From NCBI GenBank assembly GCA_001642005.1, contig LWCA01000020.1, positions 17,708-81,707 of the forward strand: DNA of 64,000 nt. The letters run 5' to 3'. Both the position numbers and the translations under genes were made by a program. Under the pieces are notes generated by a model. That model saw only the letters and a program-made list of their open reading frames with translations. It did no database searches and had not been told where the DNA came from. Of this stretch, positions 48,001 through 52,800 are shown in pieces. Position 1 is the first letter of the stretch. The number at the start of each line of letters is the position of its first letter. The DNA is from Intoshia linei (taxonomy: Eukaryota; Orthonectida; Rhopaluridae).

Positions 48001-49211
48001 AATTGACGGTTTTTTCTTAAAGCTTCATACAAAATCTCGACAATATGATGGTCTGTAGTACATTTTATGTACGAAATTGTCAGTTATGTGGTATAACTAA
48101 ACTTATTTAGTTTATTGGACGTTATCAGGAAAACTTTAACCGATTTACTGAAAGCTCTCAAGGGTCTTGTTGTAATGTCTACAGAATTAGAATATATTAG
48201 CAATGCTTTAGCAATTGGAAAGATACCAGGTAATGTACTCAACATTTTATCATATTACCTTTTTCTTCAAAGGGAGAGGGTTATAAATGTCTTTTTATTA
48301 AAATCTATAAATTTCAAAGTAGTAATTTCATTTCCCGGAGAATTTGAAAAAGTAAGTGTGTCAGATTGTAATAGCGGGTTCGCGGAAATTTTAATATATT
48401 ATTTTTATTATTTGAGTGCCACCTAGCTATATTATATTATGTCTATGCCTTACAACCCGGGGGTCTAGATTAAATAAAAACAATGAATAGTAGAAGTAAA
48501 TGAATATAAATATACTTAGAATCATGGATGAAATTATCTTACCCGTCCCTAAAAAATTTGGCAGCATACATAACCGACTTGCTAGTTCGAATTCATCACT
48601 TGCAGGTAATTAAAAACAATTTAAATTTAAACAACTATTAGGAATGGTATGAACATGGGAAACCTACAGTATTTTGGATATCTGGATTCTTTTTCACACA
48701 AGCATTCTTGACAGGCACTCTCCAGGTTAAATGTTTACGTTTAAAATTAATTGACTTTTTAGAATTATGCAAGAAAAACAATTACGCCAATAGACACCAT
48801 AACCTTCGATTTTCAAGTTTTGGATTATAGTGATCCACTACAAGTTAAAAAAGGACCAGATGATGGCGTATATGTGACTGGGTTATTTTTGGATGGAGTT
48901 AGGTGGAACAAGCGAAAGTACTGTAAATATTTTTTAACTAATTATTTCATAGGCATGTATTGGCTGAACAAAAAATGCGCGTTTTGTATGATCCGTTACC
49001 GATACTGTGGATCTTTCCTATTACAAAAACAGATTTGAAAATAAACAACCGGTATAATTGCCCGTTGTACAAGACAAGCGAACGACGAGGAATACTTTTG
49101 ACAACGGGGCATTCCACCAATTTCGTATTGAACATATTACTGGACAGTGACGTGTCAATTGACCATTGGATTCGACGTGGCGCAGCATTGCTATGTCAGA
49201 TAAATGACTGA
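16373..49211 (+). CDS. DNAH12: Axonemal dynein heavy chain, inner-arm, DNAH12-type (46 exons)
   Basis: This is a single-headed inner-arm dynein heavy chain, the ATP-driven motor that slides doublet microtubules in cilia and flagella. I joined 46 exons with consistent splice phases into 11,985 nt, 3,994 aa, which is the normal length for the DNAH3/7/12 group (about 3,950-4,100). Order: tail (1-725), tail/linker (726-1263), AAA1 Walker A GPAGTGKT at 1294-1301, AAA2 GEPFSAKS at 1575-1582, AAA3 GLTGTGKS at 1935-1942, AAA4 GMGGSGRQS from 2301, stalk with microtubule-binding tip, AAA5-AAA6, and a C-terminal domain ending in CQIND. Local agreement, such as [12 protein letters not shown] near the end, is best with DNAH12, but DNAH7 and DNAH3 are close. 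No frameshift or premature stop was found. The first two exons are less certain than the rest. Exon coordinates are in the segment entries. Confidence 0.9.
17275..18248 (+). other. Dynein intron 3 (974 bp) with two opposed Helitron-like ends
   Basis: Two 3' ends of the Helitron-like family point at each other here. One in plus orientation ends with CTAG at 17592-17595, preceded by the hairpin core TTCGAAGTACATAA. One in minus orientation begins with CTAG at 17894-17897, followed by GTTATGTACTACGTAC and GCTCTGCCGAGGGC. Between and after them is AT-rich sequence with no gene. Confidence 0.6.
18613..20207 (+). other. Dynein intron 5 (1.6 kb): hAT copy, foldback minisatellite, Helitron end
   Basis: The intron holds a hAT-type element (18663-18974), an inverted minisatellite of roughly 35-40-bp units related to GAACCAAACTTTAAGGGGG (about 19090-19600, then the complementary strand at about 19610-19905) and a minus-orientation Helitron-like 3' end beginning with CTAG at 19925-19928. 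None of it codes. Confidence 0.6.
18663..18974. mobile_element. hAT-type MITE in dynein intron 5
   Basis: The ends are CAGCCATTCTCAACGGGG and GAGTTGAGAATGCCTG, inverted repeats with the core ATTCTCAAC. Flanks GTATAGTA (18655-18662) and GTATAAAA (18975-18982) agree at six of eight positions, consistent with a decayed 8-bp duplication. The family also occurs in part at about 2551-2640. Confidence 0.6.
20757..21993 (+). other. Dynein intron 7 (1.24 kb)
   Basis: It holds a short foldback element at 21241-21334 and a fragment with CAGTGATTTCCAACCCATTT at about 21125, the look of a hAT end. A matching GGTTGGAAAGAACTGACA lies at about 21860-21877, so 21125-21875 may be one old hAT element around the smaller one. 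The rest is AT-rich with no gene signal. Confidence 0.45.
21241..21334. repeat. Short foldback (94 bp) element with long inverted repeat
   Basis: The left end CCACTCAAGGACAGCTTAAA and the right end TTTTAAGCTGTCCTTGCTCC are inverted copies (AGGACAGCTTAAA). The middle is built from repeated TTAGTTTAAG/AGTTAAA words, so the entire unit can fold on itself. It looks like a mini-MITE inserted in a larger old repeat. Confidence 0.6.
24058..24967 (-). mobile_element. Non-autonomous Helitron-like element in dynein intron 11
   Basis: Read on the minus strand the element starts TCCTAACTTATATAATAATT and ends with a perfect hairpin CTGTTTGTAC GTA GTACATAACAG (24067-24090) about five bases before CTAG, with a host A before the TC and a host T after the CTAG. 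These are hallmarks of Helitrons (5' TC, 3' hairpin, CTRR, A/T insertion). The 910-bp body is made of four to five diverged blocks of about 150-170 bp that resemble each other (each with a TTTTGACC, then GAAG, then TTTTTAAATTCTA word order). There is no Rep/helicase gene. Confidence 0.7.
25000..29664 (+). CDS. DNAH12: Dynein heavy chain exons 12-22: linker
   Basis: Exons 25000-25282, 25687-25812, 26627-26827, 27032-27085, 27130-27270, 27967-28088, 28596-28672, 28710-28805, 28895-29004, 29049-29271 and 29484-29664 encode residues 726-1263. The linker swings across the AAA ring and delivers the power stroke. Well-conserved blocks: NPGIRQRHW (exon 12), [15 protein letters not shown] (exon 14), QWLYLEPIF and [12 protein letters not shown] (exon 16), [19 protein letters not shown] across exons 17-18, [11 protein letters not shown] (exon 21) and VIDVHARD (exon 22). 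Exon 15 is only 54 nt. Introns vary from 37 bp (28673-28709) to about 970 bp. Confidence 0.92.
25813..26626 (+). repeat. Dynein intron 13 with large inverted minisatellite
   Basis: From about 25915 to 26335 the intron is a foldback array. Units of roughly 27 bp such as AGGGAAAATCTAATTTCACC recur on one strand up to about 26085, and their complements (TTGGTAAAATTGGATTTTCC type) recur from about 26095 to 26330. The outer ends pair as well (GACCATTTTTACTAAAAATC with GATTTTTAGTAAAAATGGTT, allowing one or two mismatches). The remainder (26336-26626) is AT-rich without features. Confidence 0.65.
27271..27966 (+). other. Dynein intron 16 (696 bp) with truncated Helitron-like end
   Basis: Bases about 27795-27916 match only the TC-terminal part of the Helitron-like family (AATAAAGTCAGACACACAGA to TATATAAGTTAGGA). 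The rest has no recognised feature. Confidence 0.5.
28089..28595 (+). other. Dynein intron 17 (507 bp) with MITE family B copy
   Basis: About 28105-28375 is a copy of MITE family B (compare 9680-9975): CAATCTACCATATCTAGATT, then GAGTATTAAAAAAATG, then GACCCTTGGATAGGTGG. The remaining 220 bp are AT-rich. Confidence 0.5.
29665..31359 (+). other. Dynein intron 22 (1.7 kb): Helitron-like blocks and a tandem duplication
   Basis: About 29700-29950 is the 3' subterminal part of the Helitron-like family. Two tandem copies of an approximately 110-bp unit follow, each starting CCTAAAAATTGTCATAAATA (29960 and 30069). Bases about 30395-31200 are a long block of the family's main body, ending in ATATAAGTTAGAA. 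No coding signal. Confidence 0.6.
31360..33091 (+). CDS. DNAH12: Dynein heavy chain exons 23-27: AAA1 motor module
   Basis: Exons 31360-31437, 31513-31636, 31680-31772, 32640-32807 and 32867-33091 encode residues 1264-1493. AAA1 is the main ATP-hydrolysing site. It opens with [15 protein letters not shown], has Walker A GPAGTGKT at 1294-1301, Walker B CFDEFNR in exon 25, sensor [15 protein letters not shown] in exon 26 and YRLCSEQL in exon 27, all intact. The intron after Walker B (31773-32639) is almost wholly a hAT element, yet both flanking exons are unaffected. Confidence 0.95.
31794..32542. mobile_element. hAT element in dynein AAA1 intron (perfect 8-bp target duplication)
   Basis: The ends CATAGGTTCTTAATC and TGTTAAGAATCCATG are inverted repeats. 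ATGTATAC flanks both sides exactly (31786-31793 and 32543-32550), the hAT hallmark. The 749-bp body contains a strong internal hairpin (32034-32184). No transposase motif is visible in its short frames. Confidence 0.85.
32034..32184. repeat. Long internal hairpin in the hAT element
   Basis: The left arm begins GTAGCCAGAAAAAATACGTA and runs to AAATTTAAAGCC at about 32092. The right arm, about 32129-32184, is its complement with few mismatches (GGCTTAAAATTTATTCCAAA to TACGTATTTTTCAGGCCAC). The arms are about 57 bp with a loop of about 37 bp. Confidence 0.75.
33164..36059 (+). CDS. DNAH12: Dynein heavy chain exons 28-35: AAA2
   Basis: Exons 33164-33393, 33458-33659, 33714-33765, 34000-34067, 35132-35236, 35321-35506, 35546-35668 and 35868-36059 encode residues 1494-1879. 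AAA2 binds nucleotide structurally. Walker A is GEPFSAKS at 1575-1582. The run [14 protein letters not shown] then VLDDNKKLC crosses the junction of exons 31 and 32, and [10 protein letters not shown] is in exon 33. For exon 30 I chose the donor after AAT A at 33765, because it gives ASSNSNERKW, the same length as the family segment. A donor 24 bp later would insert extra residues. The 34068-35131 intron holds a nested pair of hAT elements. Confidence 0.9.
34100..35000. mobile_element. hAT element in dynein intron 31 (outer, perfect target duplication)
   Basis: The ends CAGTGGTTCCCGATT and CAATGGGAAACCACTG are inverted. CTTTAGTT flanks both sides exactly (34092-34099 and 35001-35008). The 901-bp unit includes a second, nested hAT element (34523-34832) and repeated TTGGTAAAATCGAATTTTTC words at 34270-34420. 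Confidence 0.88.
34523..34832. mobile_element. Nested hAT element inside 34100-35000
   Basis: The left end CAGGGGTCGGCAACC and right end GTTTCCGACTCCGT form a decayed inverted repeat. Flanks are CTTTAGGA (34515-34522) and CTTTAAGA (34833-34840). A related, uninterrupted copy of the host sequence at about 15065-15110 (GGTCGTCCCGGCTTTGGAGT, then AACATGTGGC) serves as an empty site and confirms the insertion point. Confidence 0.75.
36060..37988 (+). other. Dynein intron 35 (1.9 kb), repeat-filled
   Basis: It contains a Helitron-like fragment (about 36290-36450), an inverted minisatellite of AATTTTTAAGATTTTTATG-like units (about 36530-36990), a hAT-like unit with ends CAGGGATGCCCAACCTGTCG (37088) and GGACTCCCCTG (to 37444), more Helitron-like sequence (37500-37640) and a MITE family C copy (about 37680-37957). 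Confidence 0.55.
37680..37957. mobile_element. MITE family C copy (TACCAGGACCGTG ends)
   Basis: The ends are TTTACCAGGACCGTGGATAG and GCACGGACCATGGTC, an imperfect inverted repeat. It matches 13311-13602 throughout, including AATCGATCGTT and TTTTCCAACATTA. It lies just before the acceptor of dynein exon 36 (37988) without disturbing it. Confidence 0.6.
37989..39188 (+). CDS. DNAH12: Dynein heavy chain exons 36-37: AAA3
   Basis: Exons 37989-38636 and 38823-39188 encode residues 1880-2217. AAA3 is the regulatory ATPase site. Walker A is GLTGTGKS (1935-1942), Walker [11 protein letters not shown], and sensor-region SAMNPPGG is followed by RRFMHYFN. Exon 37 has the family segment [18 protein letters not shown]. 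An EF-hand-like insert of DNAH7 at the end of this module is reduced here to [17 protein letters not shown]. Confidence 0.94.
39227..41906 (+). CDS. DNAH12: Dynein heavy chain exons 38-39: AAA4, stalk and microtubule-binding domain
   Basis: Exons 39227-40553 and 41613-41906 encode residues 2218-2757. AAA4 has P-loop GMGGSGRQS, with Arg in place of the Walker Lys as is usual in axonemal dyneins. [18 protein letters not shown] and [12 protein letters not shown] follow, then the outgoing coiled-coil stalk CC1 (Glu/Lys-rich, about 2550-2670). Exon 39 holds the microtubule-binding tip: [27 protein letters not shown] and [13 protein letters not shown]. The intron between them (40554-41612) holds decayed repeats. 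Confidence 0.93.
40554..41612 (+). other. Dynein intron 38 (1.06 kb)
   Basis: Mostly AT-rich sequence. About 41165-41340 resembles a decayed hAT-type unit (CAGAGGTTTCCAAATTTTTA followed by ATCACAGACC), similar to the unit at about 61563-61730. I see no exon or RNA gene. Confidence 0.4.
41997..42985 (-). mobile_element. Non-autonomous Helitron-like element in dynein intron 39
   Basis: This is a second near-complete copy (989 bp) with the same ends: plus-strand CTAG at 41997-42000, hairpin at 42006-42029, and the opposite terminus TATATAAGTTAGGA ending at 42985. An internal piece at about 42250-42390 (CCTTTAAAGGAGTGGTTTC) is shared with the 3' subterminal region of other copies, so the copy is rearranged. 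A related tail follows at about 43130-43195. Confidence 0.65.
43565..43948. mobile_element. hAT MITE in dynein intron 39 (perfect target duplication)
   Basis: The ends CAGTGTTATTCAACC and GGTTGGGAATCACTG are inverted, and ATATAGAC flanks both sides exactly (43557-43564 and 43949-43956). It is 384 bp long and non-coding. Its right part matches the hAT remnant at 2635-3260, so these are two members of one family. Confidence 0.88.
44003..46908 (+). CDS. DNAH12: Dynein heavy chain exon 40: stalk return coil, AAA5, AAA6
   Basis: This is one 2,906-nt exon (residues 2758-3726), the largest in the window. It starts in the stalk ([14 protein letters not shown]), continues as return coiled coil with [19 protein letters not shown], and then has AAA5 blocks [20 protein letters not shown] and [19 protein letters not shown], the loop [15 protein letters not shown], and AAA6 blocks [44 protein letters not shown] and [15 protein letters not shown]. 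Most other exons of the gene are under 400 nt, so intron loss or a retroposed segment could explain its size. Confidence 0.96.
46909..48110 (+). other. Dynein introns 40 and 41 with hAT-family fragments
   Basis: Intron 40 is 46909-47247 and shows no clear family repeat. Intron 41 is 47352-48110; within it about 47432-47670 is a truncated hAT-family copy (TTGGTTCCCGATGGGGTCC, then AAAGCCTAGACGACCGC), related to 34100-35000 and to 4460-4570. Confidence 0.45.
47248..49211 (+). CDS. DNAH12: Dynein heavy chain exons 41-46: C-terminal domain
   Basis: Exons 47248-47351, 48111-48229, 48520-48605, 48642-48725, 48763-48917 and 48953-49211 encode residues 3727-3994. Landmarks: [74 protein letters not shown] and [20 protein letters not shown], ending at CQIND. 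The stop TGA is at 49209-49211. The 48606-48641 intron is 36 bp, and the last two are 37 and 35 bp. The gene ends 13 bp short of the convergent NDUFB11 stop. Confidence 0.95.
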
Positions 49212-49224
49212 TTTATTTATTACA

Positions 49225-49741
49225 TTAAATAATAATTGTGTCAATATCTTCATCATTTGGTAAAGTGGCTAGTATTTTTTCCACAGATATGTAATTTGGG
49301 TCAATGATGGGTAGTCCATTCTTCATACGATATTCTAATCGTAAATGAGCTTCTCTTTGTATCCACTCATGGTCACTATTAAATCAATATTAGGTATCAA
49401 AATACACATACTCTTGCATCGGCAGGTACACCGTCAAATAAGCCATAAGCACAGTAATCAATGTAATATTTAAAAATAAAGCAAGGTGATAGCTTCTTCT
49501 ATCCGAGTCTTCGTCTTCACCAAATCCATATGAAATCCAATTCTGTGCATTAAATTCAATCAAATAAATAACTTACCTTCCCACTATTTTCCAATAATGG
49601 ATTGTCTACAACTGATTTGTACAATTCTGGTGGTATATTTTTGTCGAGTAAAGTTTTAATACGACCTGGGTTCTGTAAAGTGTTGTTGTAGCATCGCTTT
49701 GGCAAAATTCTTCCAAATTTACACAAATTCAAAATTCGCAT
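49225..49741 (-). CDS. NDUFB11: NDUFB11, mitochondrial complex I subunit ESSS
   Basis: NDUFB11 is a single-pass accessory subunit of the complex I membrane arm in the inner mitochondrial membrane. Exons (5' to 3'): 49741-49577, 49542-49412, 49375-49225; 447 nt, 148 aa (human 153). The N-terminus is basic with few acids (MRILNLCKFGRILPKRCY), as expected of a mitochondrial presequence. The transmembrane helix is LALFLNITLITVLMAYLTVY, preceded by the Tyr-Gly/Glu-Asp run of the family. The C-terminus HEWIQREAHLRLEYRMKNGL then PIIDPNYI matches the conserved tail. Introns are 34 and 36 bp. AATAAA occurs twice on this strand within or beside the 13-bp gap to the dynein stop (complement of 49212-49221). 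Confidence 0.92.
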
Positions 49742-49827
49742 TAAACAAAATCAAATAAAAACTAATATTTATTGTAAATTTTCATTTCTATGTACAAATA
49801 AGCATTAGGTACAATTATAATATATAA
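49742..49827 (-). other. 86-bp tandem gap PUF60 to NDUFB11
   Basis: PUF60 ends and NDUFB11 begins on the same strand with only 86 bp between stop and start. An AATAAA (complement of 49768-49773) lies about 55 nt after the PUF60 stop, followed at once by TATTAG and a T-rich stretch up to the NDUFB11 ATG. The gap must serve as terminator for one gene and leader or promoter for the next. Confidence 0.6.
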
Positions 49828-52800
49828 TTATAGAGAAAAATCGTTTGCTTCGAACAAGCCTTGATCGTATTTTTCGGCACGTACAATGCGGCATGCAAAA
49901 TAACGCCCATTCAATGAATTAATTGCATTTTCCATTTCTAGGAATAAATTAGATAAGATAACATTAAATAACCTTCTGGTTTAGAAAAACAGACAAATAT
50001 TTTAACATTCATATCTTCCTTTCGGTCATGATCCGTGTTTGGTTCATTATATATTACAACTTTTTCTACGAGTCCATATTTTGAGCATTCTCCAGTAATT
50101 TCTTCTTTTAGAAATTCGTCCACGTCACTATAAGACACCATATTTTTCAATACTACCACTCTAGACTACAAAATTTAAAATTACCAATAAAATAAATACA
50201 TCTTGATTTCTTTGTAATTTTTGCATTATCATTTTTCGAGCAGCAGTGCCTGAAATGCTAATATGTTCTTGGTGTTTAATAGTAGCAGAAATTGGAGGCA
50301 TTATATCTTCTGTGGTCATTCCTGCAGCTTTCAATGGGTCCCTTCTTTCCTCTTTAACTAAATTAAAAAGTTAAATTTGTAACATTTTTGATTATACATT
50401 TCGATACTTCTTCCATAGGTTTTGAAAATTCAATAGGAACAGTTTTGATAATATCATCTTCGATTTCAGGTATCACAATTGCTGGTGGTGGAATTACTGT
50501 TTTGTCTTCGTCTGGAGCATCGCTAAATTTTTGTCTACGTTTTTTCTAAAACAAATTGATAAAGAGAAATATAAATAAATTTACTTTGCTAGTTGGCTTC
50601 ACTCCTTTAGCTATGAGTTTAGCAGTTATCGCAGCTGCAGCAACAGACGTTTCTAAGCATTAATATAAATTAAATTATTAAAATAAACCTGTAGGCATAA
50701 TAGAGGTGGATAAATCAGTTCCATTAGGCTCAGTAGCACACTAAATAAATTTATCAATAAAATACAAATTTTATCAAATTACATGACCAACACGCAAAAA
50801 TTGCCCTCCTAGATCAAATAAATTCATTGCTTGAATTGAGTCTTTAGCACTGTGCAGTTTTTTATACGATATATACGCGTATCCTCTATAATTTAAATAA
50901 AAACGGAATGAACCATTTTTGGTATGTTTGCAACCAATCGCAACTCAATGCTCTGCGGGGTTTGTAGTGCTTATTTGTTTCGTATACGTGTCAATGGGAA
51001 ATAGACACTTTCCCAATGTAATTTTGGGCAGATATAACAATTAAATCAAAAAAGAATTATTAATTCAGTGACAATTTTTTACTAAAAACTATAATTTTCT
51101 AATAAAATTTATTATAAATTACAAATCGAAAGCTTTCATTGTCGAAAGTCGAGCTAATTATAATATTTTTACATAGAATTAACGATACCAACGAGACTGA
51201 AAATTCTCACACATTTTGTCAAAATTAGCTCACACATAAAAATCTTTTACTTATATAGAATTGAATGTCCTTTACCATCAAATTATAAAAACCCAATTTC
51301 CAATACAGTTTATCGAAAATTTTATTTTCACAAATTGAGTCCTTTATAGTCAAAAACCTATTTACCTTTTTTGTTAATTAATACAAACAATCCTAGAATG
51401 GAAAAAATAAGTGCAAACATATCGATAGTGGTTAACATCTATAATATAAATATTAAAAGTAGCTACTTGTGCTGAATTGGATTGAATGGATCTGAAACCA
51501 TAGATATATCGGTAATTTCTCCAAAAGCCTCAAAAATACTAAAAATACATTAATAATGATTATAAAAAAAATATTACAATAAAAATTACCTTTTAATATC
51601 ATTTTCACTAACATTTTGGTGGATTCCAGAAACGTAAATTCTTGGATATTCTCTAGCTATTAATCGCATATGTTCAATTATATCTGAAGCTTGTGGCATA
51701 TTGCTTGGTCTACCAACCTAAAAATACAGTAAAAAATTGTACTGCATCAATATTAATATGAAAATAAAAAAGTACATTTATTGACATTACTTTTATATTT
51801 CTTCCTCCCATAAGTATTCCATTCATTTGGTCCAAAGCTAAAAAGCCTGCCTCAGGAGTTTCATATTCTATAAAGGCAAATCCTTTGTGTTTATTTGCTA
51901 CGGTATCATAACTCATGCTCAAGTTTCTTATAGGTCCGAATGGGCCAAACGCTTGACGAACTTCCTCCTCTGAAATGTCAAAATTGATACTTCCGACATA
52001 TATGCTAAAAAATTACATTATGTTATTAATTATGTATATAATATTATTATTATTAATCATTTTGTTGGTTATGTTATGGATTTGGATTTTGTAGCGTTTT
52101 TAATAGGAAAGTTTTTTTACCAATTTTTAACCATTTTGAAGACAATTTTAGTCCCAAGATTTGGTAGGGTTTTTAAGTTAACATTTTTTTCACCCTATTT
52201 TTATTGTTACTTCAAAATCCTACTAAATTTTGGTCCCAAAATTATGTTCAAACCTGAATTGTTCAAAGTGGCTATTGTCATTAAAGAAACCTTAAAGAAA
52301 TCATAAAAATATTGTCAAAAAATAAATATTATGACTATGCAGCTCTAAGATGTATCGGTCAAATGAATGTTCGCCTTTTGTAGAATAGTTCAAAAATAAT
52401 TTTATTAGGGGAGTAATTAATTTGTCAGTATTTTCAACATGAAATTGTCAGTATACACACTAAAATATCAGTAATAAAAAGTATTTTGTCAGTATTCAAT
52501 TACATATTTGTCAGTTTTTAATTGCTTTCTTGTACATAATTGCATTTTTGTCAGTAAATATAATAAATTTATCAGTATTCATCAAAAATTGTAAGTAACT
52601 CAACAATAAAGTATATAGAAATAAAAAAATTGAATAAGTTTGATGATTTTGGAGTGTCAGTATCAAAATTAAAAATCTAGTTTTTGAAATAATATATCAT
52701 AAACTACAGACTAAGTTAAAACTGAAATAATAAGATACCATATACCTACAAACCATATTACAAAAAAATAGAAATATTCTATGGATAACACACCAAATAA

